Origin: Spirodela intermedia
Lineage: Eukaryota; Streptophyta; Magnoliopsida; Alismatales; Araceae
Length of the DNA: 64,000 nucleotides
Reading direction: 5' to 3'
Assembly: GCA_902729315.2 (NCBI GenBank)
Contig: LR746268.1
Location: 6,865,501 to 6,929,500, forward strand
The stretch's first letter is position 1, and each line of letters opens with the position of its first letter. Position numbers and translations under genes: made by a program. The notes beneath the pieces were generated by a model. That model was not told the origin of the DNA, searched no databases, and saw only the letters and a list, made by a program, of their open reading frames with translations. This document shows, piece by piece, positions 1 to 12,350 of this stretch.

Positions 1-625
1 GAACGGGACTACACAGCGGCTGTATCTCCACCAGTCCTACGGCGGGGCCTGTGCTACCTCGGGGAAATTCTCGGTCAGCCTAGCTTCCTTCCGTGGTCCC
101 TGTGAGAACAACGCCATCAAAGTTGGCATGCAAGAACGCATTCGATGGTCTGGCCCATGGGACCACCAATGGATTTTACATTTCCTGATTGAAAGCACGT
201 TCATTTCAATTATCTTAACATTAGGAAACTGAATCATTTGTGCAAGCAATGGATGAATTCAAAAGGGTTATTTCTAGAAAGAATATCATTGCTGAAGAAA
301 TTTTGCTCGGGCAACGACGGACACAAAGGCTTTGGGGTTTCTTAAACTCTACAAGACACCGATAGACTCTGTCTATTACTTCAAGTATAACATTAAAATT
401 TGTTATTTTCCAACGAGCTGCTTTAGAAGGCTATTGATCGGCGGCAATCACTGTCTCTTATGATCAGCCACCCGAATAACGTTAAGATCACGAGACTCAC
501 TTCCGCCAAGGACTCGGCGTTCCGGGAAGCAATCTACAGGGCTCTCGCACACACATGCAGCCTTTACTTCTTAAATACACATTATTAACAAAAAAAAAGG
601 GGTACAGCGAGCGAGCGAGCGAGCG

Positions 626-720
<95 letters not shown>

Positions 721-2666
721 GAGAGACATGGATTCCAGGGTAGTCTTTGCTTTCAGGTAAATAGATTAAAAACGCAACTACAGCAAAATCTCGATTCTGC
801 AGTATTAAGAATAACTGCGAACAGTACGTTGACCCGATGGCCCTCGTTCGCGACAACTTTTGGTCCTGTAGTTTCCCTGCAGTTTATATTCTCTCTCGGA
901 AGTCGCAGGGGCAACCGTTCTTCTGTTTGAACAATCCGTTGCCGAGGTCAAACGATTCAGCCTACAGTCAGCAGTGAGAACTCCTTCATAGTTGGCATAT
1001 CCTCCTGTTTCTGATTGCCCAGGGACTCTGCATCTTCCACGGAACGGCACCCGACAAAGATAGGAAGGTGGGGCATCAGACTAGAATGGTATACTTTCTA
1101 TATATTGCTTACTGTGAGAAAAACTATAAGTCGCGGAAAGCGGAAGAAATTCGAGGTAAAACAAGGAAATAAGGGGAAATAATGAGAGGGACGCGGGATT
1201 TATCTTTGTCGTCAACTATTTGCATGACTTTAACTTCTTTGAATAAATCATCAATAAATTATAAGCATTCCTCATTGTAGCTTGTAACCGTCATGGGTTA
1301 GCGGGCTTGAAAACTATTTTGTTCATTTATATTTTTTATTGAAGACAAAGTTACCAAAAATTCCTAAGATGCAGGATCTTTGAAAAAACAAGTTAAATAT
1401 TAAACTTGCTTATTTATCGTCTAACGCCCCAAACAAAACACGAGACGCCGTTATCTTCCTACGGGATCCCGCGGGCTTGATCACCAGATCTATTAGTTTT
1501 GGTTCGAAATCTATCAAATCTTGATCTTCTGTAGTCTACCTTCAACAGTGATGTCGCCTCCTTCCCTTATATTTTGCTCACATCTGCTTCACTCTTCCTA
1601 CCCAGTGTGGGAAGAGTATTTATAGTAAAGAGGGGAAGTCAAGCAAGCATGTGGCTAATGTTTTCTTTAATCATGCTCCAATGGAAGCAACTTGTTTTAA
1701 ATTGTGACGAAGTTAATGCACCGGGGGCTCATTCGAGGCTAAGCATGTGATACGCTCACGCTATTCACCCAGAATGTTGCATTCATTAGAGCCCAATGTG
1801 GTGCAACAGTCTCGCGCAGCCTATGCGCTTGCACTTTTCAATGACAAGATAAACAAAGCTTTCAGTATGCTCTCAGTTGACTTAACGTCCAGACTTCCGC
1901 AGAACTGCCACCTTCGATATTCTCTTGCATCGTCATTGCCCCGAAATTCCTGGTCTAGATCATCAGGGGCATCCTCCACAACCCAATAGGTGCAACTCAC
2001 AGCAGGGCATCAAGCCTACTTGTCTCCTCAGCTCAGTCATCCAGCAAAGTCCCGGGGAAAGCTGTGGGTTCCGGCTTCTCCGGCCAGCCGACGGACCTGT
2101 CCGGGATGCTAGTTCTCACTGTTGCTCCGAGGAAGCCAGAATCACCTTTGATGCTCACGAAAGAGAGCTCCACGATCAGTATCGGTTGTGAGGAAGCTTA
2201 GATTGCCGTGTGAGGCTGCTACTTCTCTTCGCCATCCACGTGATATCATAAAAAAAGGGAATCCCAAGATCTGGAAGACTTCCACCATGCAGCCTCGTTC
2301 TATCGCAGTTTACATAAACGAACCTTCATCCGTCATTCAAGCTCATCTTCCATTCTTTAAGGCCCGGGTCGACGTGCCGCGAGTGGGGGGATGGGGGAGG
2401 GGCATGAGATCGGCGGGAAAAGTGGCACTGCCACATGAGTATGGCCTCTATGTCACCACTCCATTAGAATGCCCGCCGAAGGTCCTCGGGAGCGCACATT
2501 AGAGCATCCTGTGCTACTCACCAGTTGACTGGTTAGAACTTACTAGAGAATGGATCTTCTGACTTAAATCGTGACGACAATGTTGGCGACTCTTCCTCCT
2601 TTTATATATCAAGTAGAGGGTTTTTGTATCTAGAAGCTAAGATCGGTTTTCAGCGCATCATAGCTC
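1..2666. other. gene-poor left edge
   Basis: No gene is supported here. The short open frames on both strands have no recognisable domain, and several run through the GA repeat at about 608-726. Stretches around 1-240 and 1800-2500 are more GC-rich and could be decayed coding or transposon DNA, but I recognise no family. Confidence 0.5.
608..726. repeat. compound microsatellite (GAGC)n-(GA)n
   Basis: A short GAGC tract (about 608-630) runs into an almost pure GA tract up to about 726, with one interruption (GGG) near 709. Open frames of alternating Arg-Glu on one strand and Ser-Leu on the other are by-products of the repeat. Confidence 0.95.
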
Positions 2667-2674
2667 TATAAATA
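2667..2674 (+). promoter_or_regulatory. TATA box of the polygalacturonase gene
   Basis: TATAAATA lies 120 bases before the chosen ATG at 2794, a normal distance for a plant TATA box with a leader of roughly 90 bases. This is a motif match only; the transcription start was not determined. Confidence 0.55.
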
Positions 2675-2793
2675 CGTTCAAACGGCCATAAGTATGGACA
2701 TCAACATCCTCCACTGCTCATTTTGCAGCCGACGCCACCCCCATCGCTTCATTGTATCCTGTTATCCCAAGCACTGGAAACGAGGAGGACACG

Positions 2794-4211
2794 ATGCTTC
2801 TTCATCGTCCTCTATCATTGGCCCTCCTCATCTTCTTCTTCTTCTTCCCATTGGCGAGAGCAGCCTACGAGATAGTAAACTTCGGGGCGAAACCTGGAGG
2901 GACTGTTGACGCATCCAACGCGCTCCGCAGAGCATGGAGCTCGGCCTGCAGTTCGGCAACGCCCGCCACAGTCCACGTCCCAAAGGGAACATTTCTACTA
3001 CACTCCGTCATTCTCAGTGGGCCCTGCAAACGCTTCGTCACGCTCTGGATCGAAGGAACTTTCGTCGCTCCCTCGAACTACGCACTCATGCCGTCGAAGT
3101 GGATTACAATCACAAAAGTCAACGGTCTAAGGATCACGGGGGGAACTCTCGATGGACAGGGGAATGCCCTTTGGGCCTGCAAGCACGCCCGCCGTTCCTG
3201 CCCTCATGGGACTGACGTATGTGGATGTCTTCCCTCGTCGACCTACTGCCCTCTCCACCTCCATACGACCGAATTTTAATCACAAGTAACATCTTTCTGC
3301 GCGTCGACTGGTTCCAGACCCTCGCCATCGGAAATTCCAAGAACGTGGAGATCATCGGGCTTTCCTCGATCAACAGCAAGCTCTTTCACATCAGCATCTA
3401 CAAGACCGAAAACGTGGCGTTACGGGGGCTGAAGATCGTCGCGCCGGAGGCCAGCCCCAACACCGACGGCATACACGTTCAGATGTCCCGCGGCGTCACC
3501 ATCACCGGCAGTAGCATCAAGACCGGGGACGACTGCATCTCCATCGGGCCCGGCAGCACCAATATGTGGATCGAGGGGATTACCTGCGGGCCGGGGCATG
3601 GAATCAGGTGAGCCTCCGACGCCGCCCCTACCACACTTGGAGAGGAGAATTCTCGACTTCTTCTCTGTAGGCCTGATCGCTGTTTGGATTCAGCATCGGA
3701 AGCTTAGGGCGTTCGCTGCAGGAGGAAGGCGTGAAGAACATAACGGTGAAAACGGCCGAGTTCACGGGGACCCAGAATGGGCTGCGGATCAAAGCGTGGG
3801 CGAGGGACAGCACCGGGTTCGTCAATGGGGTGTCCTTCCAGCACGCCGTCATGAAGAATGTCGAGAACCCCATCGTCATCGACCAGAACTACTGCCCGTC
3901 AAGCCACGGCTGCCCCAGTCAGGTAGATCAACAAGAAAAGAGCCACTTTGGCGCGTAATCAACAGTCTCATTCTCTTATTCTTTCTGATCAGGCCTCAGG
4001 GATAAAGATCAACCAAGTGCAGTTTTGGGACATCAAAGGGACGTCAGCGAAGAAGGTGGCAGTGACGCTCGATTGCAGCCCCAGAAATCCGTGTAGAGGG
4101 ATCTCCCTTAGGGACATTAAGCTCACTTACAATGGCGGGCCGGCCAAATCGTTCTGTTGTCATGCGTCCGGAACGACCATGGGTGTCGTTGATCCTTCGG
4201 GATGCTTATGA
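2794..4211 (+). CDS. polygalacturonase (GH28, exopolygalacturonase-like), four exons
   Basis: Secreted pectin-degrading enzyme that hydrolyses alpha-1,4-galacturonan in the cell wall. Exons 2794-3216, 3318-3607, 3694-3922 and 3993-4211 give 386 residues, the usual length for plant exo-type polygalacturonases. All introns are short GT-AG (101, 86 and 70 bases). The start at 2794 gives a hydrophobic signal peptide (about residues 1-23, ending LARA); the in-frame upstream codon at 2752 would put a hydrophilic stretch before it. All four GH28 signatures are present: NTDG (about 189-192), GDDC with the two catalytic aspartates (about 212-213), GHG (His about 235) and RIK (269-271). The beta-helix start AYEIVNFGAK is typical. 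It appears intact. Exo versus endo mode is inferred from overall resemblance only. A decayed relative lies 3 kb downstream. Confidence 0.93.
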
Positions 4212-4476
4212 ACTGCAAAGCCAGACATGGACTTACATATTGTTCGTGGGAAATGCAGTGTTATGTAACTGTTGCTGCTTTCCTGTTTCTTGGTGGTTCC
4301 AAAATCTCTAGGCACGCTGTGGTGAGTCGTAGATCTTACTGGACTGGGTATGATCCGGGCGCTTATCTGATCCGGACCAGACTCCATTAGAGTACGTGCC
4401 AACTGTTATCGGATTCGACCAGCCCGGCTCAGATGTATTAGTATGATTTTTCTTAGATCCCTATCATAGGAAGCTC

Positions 4477-4527
<51 letters not shown>

Positions 4528-7097
4528 GCAGAGACCTCCGGATACAAAAAGAAGCAACCAATCGTTCTCACTACTGAGGTCATTCTTCTAAAGTCTTAGG
4601 CGTGCATGCACGTGAAGAGAAAATGGTGCCACAGAAGCGCAAGAATACTAAAATCTGGATGTACACGCCAATCCCAAATCTATAGCTCTCTGAGTCCCCA
4701 AGACTTCTCAAGTAGCCATTTTCGTGGTCTACGCGAACCCATCCTAGCAGATCATACGTCCCTGCACATTCCTCTGATAATGATGCAAGACGGGATGAGA
4801 AAATGAATAGATCCAACAAATTTAAGAGGGTTAACAAGGGTAGGATCGAGTGATTTTTCACAAGATTTGAAACAAAAGGGATCAACACGATAAATGAACC
4901 ACCAGTGATTAGGGTGCTCCACAGTCAATAAATAAACTAGATACAATCAATTGGGATTCTCACTCTAGGATAACCGTCAACTATATAAATGTGTGGACCT
5001 CTCTACGGATCACACAACGACAATATTTCAAGATAATATTTTAAATAAATAAAATACCCAAATTTGAAAAGAATAAAGATTTAGAAATAACCTTGTCACC
5101 GAAAATGGGCGACTTAGCAGTGGAGGAACACACGTTGAAGCTGGCTAGTTGTGGATGGTTGACCCGATGTTGACGATTAACCGATTCATTGGCCATTGAC
5201 CTTTACCTTGACTGAGCTGACCTAGTGGACTTGGCACATCTGGCTCGAATGAGGCGAGGCGAGCTGGCACGAACTAGGTGGTCCGGAAACATTCAGATCA
5301 GCGAGCGGGATGGCGCGAATCCTTCAGTCTGAAATGATTGAACCAGCGAGGTAGTCTAGCTCAAACCTGGCGGCCGAGCTGGTTTGGGCCGGAAGGATGC
5401 AGGTTCACAAATTGGCGGGGATTTAACCCTAACCATAAGACGAGAATGGGAACTTGTACGGAACAGGCGGAACGATCACGGCCACTCCTCACGGAGCGAA
5501 TGACCTTCATGGACTCTCCTTGCGGAGTGATTGACTCTCACGGCCTCTCCTTGTGGAGCGATACGAGGTAAACCTCAAATGAACTTCATCTTCTTCTTTG
5601 ATCGTTCTAGGGCTACATGAGGATATTTATAACTTATACGATGATTAAAAACAGAAAAATACTTAAATAAGGATATTATGTCTTAATGGGCTTGGGCCGA
5701 TGTGCTGAAGATGTGGAGATGTTCACCTGCTTCTTTGATCCCCATCAGATAAGCTCTAGCATTAGATTCGTGTTGCAATAGAGAAATCCCTTGGAATAGA
5801 TTTTTGATAGATGATCGTTATATATTTTATGGAATATGATTTAATTGAGAAGGTTTTGATCTTCGAGCCTTCTACACAATAGAAGAATCCTCTGCAAAAT
5901 ATGACCGTTATATGCACCCATTATGCCAAGTGCACTCACAGACCATGCGTAGCGTCGTTCCCTCTGCATTTTTTCATAAAAACGATCTCTTAAGGGATGC
6001 AAGAGCCCAGTGAACAGAATCGCCAGCTCCTGCAACCTCATTTCGTAGAGTTGGATATTCTGTGAATAGATTATGCGAAGCCTGTATACATTACTAAGAA
6101 TCTCCATTTGTTTATAATGCTCTCACGTAGGAAAAGAATGGACATTACGTGGTAATTAGATAGATTTGTCTGCTCTGTTCTTTGGCAGAAGGCTTCGAGG
6201 TACACAACAGAATATTCTAGACCTTGGGGGATTCACTATTCATGCTGACTTGGGCCCAAGTCAAAAGGTTGAATTCTGCCCAAAGCTAAACGTTCCTGGG
6301 TAGTTATATATGAGATAAATGTTGTGAGAGGACAGGAGCGACTGACAGACTTGCTACTTGTGGGTATAGATTCAGTGGCATCTTCACCACTTCAACTATT
6401 CTTTCTGTTAGAGAAGATAAATTGCTTATCAATCATAAAACAGCTGGCTATGCCATAGAATCCTTAATTCGTGTGATTACACTAAGTTTCTTAGAATAAA
6501 TTCAATGTAGTGAAAGCACTTGTTAGTGCGTGCTATCAATCCTTTCATGCAAGTTCATACGTTTAAATAGCTTAAGAAGACTAATGTTTCTTGATATCAT
6601 AATTACATTTAAAGCAAAGCTACTTATAATGGATACCCCCTTAGAACAAAAGAAAAACCAAGGTCGGACAAAATAAAGCCAGGCCTGAATCGCCCCTTTC
6701 AAACATAGCCCATTAAAATCCAGCAATTAAGTTGAACTAGTTCATCATAATTTGCAATTATCTTTTAATCCAAGCTGAACTTAAGCCGTGACCAGGAACC
6801 GTCACATCGACTTCTCAGCACTAAACCACTGAAAATCATTGGCAATTTGACCCATTCATTTAACAAAAGTTTACTCCTCATCTCGTCAACTGTCAAGAAA
6901 CAATTTTTTTGGCAGGAAGAGGTCAATTATATGGTGATGGTGACTGTTTACGAAATTCATATCTCTTGAGGATCCCCCCCAGAGATAGAGGTTTCAGTTT
7001 AATCAGGATTAATGGTTATCTTTATTCTCCAATCCACAATACCTAGAATGAGAATCGGATTTCTTCAGCAGACCCGCTTAATATGTCTTTTCGGGCT
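4212..7097. other. intergenic DNA between polygalacturonase and its pseudogene
   Basis: No gene is supported. It contains a CT tract (about 4479-4525) and AT-rich DNA. A GC-richer block (about 5100-5580) holds three imperfect copies of a short unit built on CTCC..GGAG (about 5485-5565). An 88-codon minus-strand frame at 5841-6107 resembles nothing I know. Confidence 0.5.
4479..4525. repeat. (CT)n microsatellite
   Basis: Pure CT dinucleotide tract about 270 bases after the polygalacturonase stop codon. Confidence 0.95.
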
Positions 7098-7765
7098 GTA
7101 TTGATCGTAAACAGCAAGAATATGGATTGCGGCACTCGACGGAGAAAGGAGTGAAGCACGCAACGGTGTCAGGAGTCTGCCTTCACGAGGACCCCAGAAC
7201 GGGATGCGGATCAAGACCTGGGCAACGAGCTCGTCAGTGGGGTGTTCTTCCAGTTTGCCGCCATGGAGAAATGTCTAGACTCCATCGTCATCTACCAGAA
7301 ACTACATATACCGAAAGGCCGGGCCTGCGCCAGTCAGATAGAGGAGGGAGCAAAGATGCATATCATAGTCTCATCTTTCTCTTCTTTCTGATCATTATAA
7401 GGCGGGTCTCACGGATGAAGATCGATCTGGTGAAGGACAAGGTCATCAAGGGGCCGTCGGCGACGGAGGCAGCGGTGAAACTCATCTTCAGTCACAGACA
7501 TCTCTGCGGGATCTCCGAGCAGGCCATCCCAATAACCGGCCATTGATCACCTCGGAAAGCTTCTGGACTCCAATCCCAGCAATGAGCTTACGCATGGGTT
7601 TATGGGAAATGCGGCCTTATATTATATTGTTTCGGTTTTCCGTGTTCTTGGCCTTGGAGCAGTTGTTAGCCTCCAAGATCTCCATATTTGGGAGCCACCA
7701 GAGAAATCTCACAAGATGGGTCCCGGTTCTAAACCTCGTCGCATTCGGACCAATCTCCATTAATA
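7098..7765 (+). pseudogene. decayed polygalacturonase copy (exon 3, exon 4 and 3' flank)
   Basis: This stretch aligns by eye with 3690-4390 of the intact gene. It starts with the end of intron 2 and exon 3, including a recognisable NGMRIKTWA block (around 7198-7227) equivalent to NGLRIKAWA. It continues through intron 3 with its TTTCTGATCA end, then exon 4, and then the 3' flank up to a shared ACC-ATCTCCATTA region near 7760. Frameshifts and small indels break the frame between these blocks. Exons 1 and 2, the NTD and GDDC catalytic motifs, and any promoter are missing. No protein of the family can be made from it. It is a 5'-truncated old tandem duplicate. Confidence 0.82.
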
Positions 7766-8039
7766 ACTCTCTCTCTCTCTTCATCTCTCAGGATTTCTCC
7801 GTCCACAGGATAAGCAGATTAACATCCTTATACACACACCCCAGTTAAATCGAAGTCACCAAAATTGTAACCACTCTCTACAACCAATAATCGGATAATT
7901 AACTCGTTACTTCGAACCGTTCTTTAAGATAGACGAGTTACAGCAGCTATGCTGCTATGCACTCGTAGAGACCTAAGTGAGAACGCACCATTTCAGGGCC
8001 ATGAACAGATGAACAGGTACGGAGAGAATGGGACACATA

Positions 8040-8092
8040 CGACAAATACGGGCCTGCTTTACATGGGTGTCGACGACCCTACGGGATTGTTA
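8040..8092 (+). pseudogene. small polygalacturonase 3' fragment
   Basis: A short stretch encodes MGVDDPTGLL followed by a stop, closely matching the end of the intact polygalacturonase (MGVVDPSGCL, stop). It lies about 280 bases beyond the larger pseudogene and may be its displaced last codons or a relic of another copy. No other exon is visible around it. Confidence 0.55.
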
Positions 8093-10404
8093 GACTGGAT
8101 CAGGCCATTACATTGGTCAATTCACAGGAAGACCAGTCAGGCTTTTTTATTTTTTTAAAAATGATAGTCAATATGGTTTTGAACGTTTATTTTTGTTAGT
8201 TCAAGTTTTGAAAAGTAAGAAAACGGAGATCCATTTCACCCCCCACACAGTAGACGAAAAACATTAATTAGTGGAATAAAGATTAAATGGTTTGAGGTGG
8301 GCCATTCGACAACATGATAATTTAAGTTTGCATTAATTGGATTTTCTGGACTCGAGGCGCCGTCCGGGACAGACGCCCGCCCCTGCGGGAGACGGCAACC
8401 ATCGAATGGTTCTCTCAAGTCCCGAGCTTGGAGCAGGGGAACGGCTGAGGCGACCGCGAAAGTCGCTTTTCTCACGCACAGTCAGTGACGGCGGAATGGG
8501 GTAACCTGCGGTCGCTGGGCCCGCCACCCTTTACGTCTTTGACTCAAGCGAAGACCTGTCACCATCCTCCCGTCTTCCAGTCCACCCAGGTATTTCCTTC
8601 ATTTTGAATCCATCTTTCTTCCTGTTAGTTTGCCTGCGCTGACATGACGAAGTGGCCGACATGGTTGGGGCTCGAAGTTGGGCGGATTATTTTTTTGAAT
8701 CAGCGATTTATCCAGGTTTTCAGCGTTCCTCTGTCTCAGTTCTCAAAACGCATGAGCTGATCCGCGGCAAAAAGTAGTTGTGGGAGTAGTTTGGTGATCT
8801 CCATTGACCGATTTTTATACTGCGTTCTTTCAGTACTCGAAGTTGGCGAAAGAAGAAGACAAGCGAGACTTCAGGCTGTGGTCTTTAAGCCCTTAAATTT
8901 TTGAACCCACCCCTTGGTTTCCTCGACATGGCGTGGGAGTCGGGACGGAAAAGAGCGCAGATAGGGGAGCCATAAACTCGCCGTCTCCCGCCTTGGTTAT
9001 TGATTTCCGCATTTCACAGTTTCTTCTCAACACACCGCTCTATTAACCCTCCACACATCAGTCTCTTTCCAAGTCGCCGTTGGACTCCCCCTCTATTTCT
9101 CTCTCAGAGAGGGGCTGCGGGGTGTGGGCAGTTCCCATTTTCCTGCTCCTGTTTACGGATGTGGTGGCGATGGATCGCAGGTCAGTAGCCCGAATTCACC
9201 TGATAGAGCCAGCTGAACGAGATCTGTGTTATGCTTCTCTCTGTGGGTTGTGGCGCGTTGGGTTGTTCGGGAAATCGGGGATTCTCGTCGCCCCTGCGCT
9301 GTTCTTGCCTCAATCTTGCATTTCATGCTAAATCCAGGGTCTCGGTACCTCTCTTGATGACCGGTTGTCGCTATCATGTCTGAATTTGGTGGGTTCGAAC
9401 GGAAAATTATTATTTTACTTCATATCCTTGAATCGTAGCGATTCTTTCTTTATTTTTAGATCATTTTCTCTTCGATCACCTTGTTTCCCAACTGGATTTA
9501 GCATAGTTTTTGAACCTTGCATAGTTCTTTGTTCCTCGCATCTGGTGGGATTAAACTATGCCTTCTTCATTAAAGATATCGTTTAACTCATCATGCAAGA
9601 TGTTGGATTCATTTAGCATCTTCTCTGCCGCCCCTTCTGACCTCATGAGAATGCCATTGATAAGAGTTGGGGAAACTATCTGTTGTTTATGCCTGCATAT
9701 CAGATAACTGTTCATATATTTAGTAGGTGAATTGAATTTACTTGCAATATGTACAAATTCTTTTATTGGGAGCTGTTCCTTGAGCCGCACTGCCGTTTGT
9801 TCAAAGAAACCCAAGAATAAAACATGTGGGTACTTGTTGAGTTGCCATGGGAGATTGCTGTGATCGATCTAAATTCGGATTTTTTTTATCATGAGGGCAT
9901 GAAGAACTTAATGTTGGACATTTAATGGCCCATCAAGATTCTTCTTTTTTAGATCAGTTGGGCCGGTTATTCTTGGGGTAACATCCATAATCTAGTAGCT
10001 GCCAAGCATTCATTGAAGGGGCAGCCAGGCTCGCCCCTGATGGACGCTGACCAGCTATGGTTCCCTTTACAGGTTTTACTTTTCAATGCTACCTCATTAG
10101 AGGTCGAACATGGAAATAATTTATTAACGTGCTATTTAAATTCCATTCATCAAGCATCATATTAGAAAATAGTGAAAAAATAACTTTCCTTTTGTACAAA
10201 TAATAAAAAAAAGAAATACAGCCATTAAGACGATTTTAGTTGTCCTGCTATTTTCCGCCATTAAGCCATCCAGTGGCTTTACCATTTATCTTTAAATCCA
10301 TTGCAGGTTCTTTCTAGTGGATGCTGACTGACCATCTTAGTGGAGACTGCGCGCAGTCTAGATTCCCAGGGTTGACTAATTATCTCCTATTCCTATCCAA
10401 TGCC
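8093..10404. other. upstream region of the BIR1-like gene, possible leader intron
   Basis: No coding gene is supported. A pyrimidine-rich stretch (about 9020-9110) followed by a donor-like GCAG/GTCAGT (9180/9181) and an acceptor-like TTGCAG (ending 10306) could be an untranslated first exon and a 1.1-kb leader intron of the BIR1-like gene. This is inference from splice-like motifs only. An 87-codon minus-strand frame at 9551-9814 has no recognisable domain. Confidence 0.35.
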
Positions 10405-12350
10405 ATGGGACGCAACGATCTCACTGCACTTCTTCATCCCATCCTCTGGTTGCTGGTGAGCAGTGTAACCAACGGCGCTGAAGGTGATATCCATTGCTTA
10501 CAGAGCATTCGTGCATCCCTGCATGACCCCAACAGCTACCTAAATGTGTGGAAATTTGGTGATCATCCCGATGGGTACATCTGCAAGTTTCCTGGTGTAG
10601 AATGCTGGCACCCTAACGAGAACAAGGTGCTCAGCCTACGGCTTTCTGGCATGGGTCTCCAGGGCTCATTCCCCTCAGGCATTGAGAACTGCACCAGCTT
10701 GACCGGATTGGACCTCTCAAACAATAACCTCTCGGGGCCCATTCCTCTGGATATCTCCCGCAAGATAAAGTTTGTGACGATGCTCGATCTGTCATATAAT
10801 AGCTTCTCCGGGGAAATTCCAGTGGGGCTGGCAAACTGCTCCTACCTCAATGTCCTCGATCTCCAACATAACCAACTGAGCGGCGGCATTCCTCAGGCGC
10901 TGGGCCAGCTCATTCGACTCAACTCTTTGAATGTTGCTGACAACTTGTTGACAGGGGTAGTCCCTCCATTTGCCAATCCTAGCGTCACCCTAAACCTTGA
11001 GAATAACCCTGGTCTCTGTTCGAGAGGTTCCTCGGGTCCATGCAAAGGAAAGGAAAATACTAATGTGGGAGTTATCATCGGTCCCGCCGCTGGTGGGCTG
11101 TTATTGACCGCCATAGTTGTTGCTGCTATTCTATTTCTCCGTGTACGAAGAGCAAAATCACCCAAGAGGAGAACAGATGATGGGAACAGATGGGCGAAGA
11201 GCTTCAAAGGAACCAAAAACATCCAGGCAAGACGATTTTATTTTTATCCGATTATTTAACAAGTTTCTTGACTGAATGATACTGTGTTCTTGGTTTTTTA
11301 TTTTTACGTGGAATTGGAAACCCACCCCACCTTAACAGATGCTGCGTCGTCCAGGTATTTATGTTCGAGAAGTCCATCTCGAAAATGAAGCTGAGTGATC
11401 TGATGGGAGCCACCAATGACTTCAGTGACGAGACAATCATCGTCTCCAGCGGAACGGGGACAGTGTACAGGGCAACCCTTCCCGACGGTTCCCGCCTAGC
11501 TGTGAAGAGGCTTCGGGATTCTCAACATTCGGAGAAGCAGTTTCAGTCGGAAATGGCAACACTTGGCAGCATGAGGCACAATAACCTTGTTCCCCTCCTC
11601 GGCTTTTGCATTGCCAAGAGAGAGAGACTGGTGGTGTACAAACACATGGCGAACGGGACTCTATACAATCGGTTGCATGATGATGATCCTGAGGGACAAG
11701 GTATGGAGTGGCCGCACCGTCTGAGGATCGGCATCGGGGCAGCTAGAGGCCTAGCATGGCTTCATCACAATTGCAATCCCCGGGTACTTCACCGCAACAT
11801 AAGCTCAAAGTGCATTCTATTGGACGAGGATTATGAACCCAAGATATCTGATTTTGGTCTCGCGAGGCTGATGAATCCAGTCGACACACATCTCAGTACT
11901 TTTGTCAACGCTGGATTCGGCGAACTGGGTTACATCGCCCCCGAGTATGTACGGACACTGAGGGCCACTCCGAAGGGCGACGTCTTCAGCTTTGGGGTGG
12001 TCCTCATCGAGCTGGTCACCAGTGAGAGACCAACTCATGTGGCCAGTGCTCCAGGAGGCTTCAATGGGACCTTGGTGGAATGGATTAGCCATCTTTCATG
12101 CAATTCCCTTCTGCAGGACGCGATTGACAAGTCTTTGGTGGGAAAGGGCTGCGACGAGGAGCTTTTCCAATTCCTGAAGATCGCATGCTCGTGTGTTCTG
12201 CCTGATCCTAAAGAGAGGCCCACCATGTTTGAAGTGTTCCAGTTTCTGAGAGTTATTGGGGAGAGATATCATTTTACAGCAGAAGATGACTTAGGTTTGC
12301 TCCAAGGGAGCGACGCCAATTATCCAGATGAACTGATTGTAGCCCAATAA
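10405..12350 (+). CDS. BIR1-type LRR receptor-like kinase, two exons, GC-AG intron
   Basis: Plasma-membrane receptor-like kinase closest in my reading to Arabidopsis BIR1, a BAK1-interacting negative regulator of cell death and defence. Exons 10405-11226 and 11355-12350 give 605 residues (BIR1 is of similar length). The start at 10405 has a good context (GCCATGG) and opens a signal peptide; an in-frame ATG at 10321 would add 28 non-signal residues. The order is signal peptide (about 1-25), Cys-containing LRR cap, about five LRRs, membrane segment (about 221-246) with a basic stop-transfer patch, then the kinase domain. Lys about 325 (LAVK) and DFG (440-442) are present. The glycine loop is degenerate and the HRD aspartate is Asn (HRN, 420-422), as in the BIR family, so catalysis is doubtful. 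The C-terminus ELIVAQ resembles BIR1. The intron begins with GC rather than GT. Confidence 0.92.

Noticed and set aside
497-856. Ser-Leu and Arg-Glu rich open frames on both strands
   Set aside because: They are translations of the GA microsatellite and have no other coding signal.
1495-1520. Possible tRNA T-loop (GGTTCGAAATC)
   Set aside because: No acceptor stem, anticodon arm or matching 5' half could be found.
5841-6107. 88-codon minus-strand frame
   Set aside because: No family recognised and no supporting exon; length is within chance for AT-rich DNA.
9551-9814. 87-codon minus-strand frame
   Set aside because: Some protein-like composition, but no recognisable domain, splice partner or neighbour; could be old transposon DNA.
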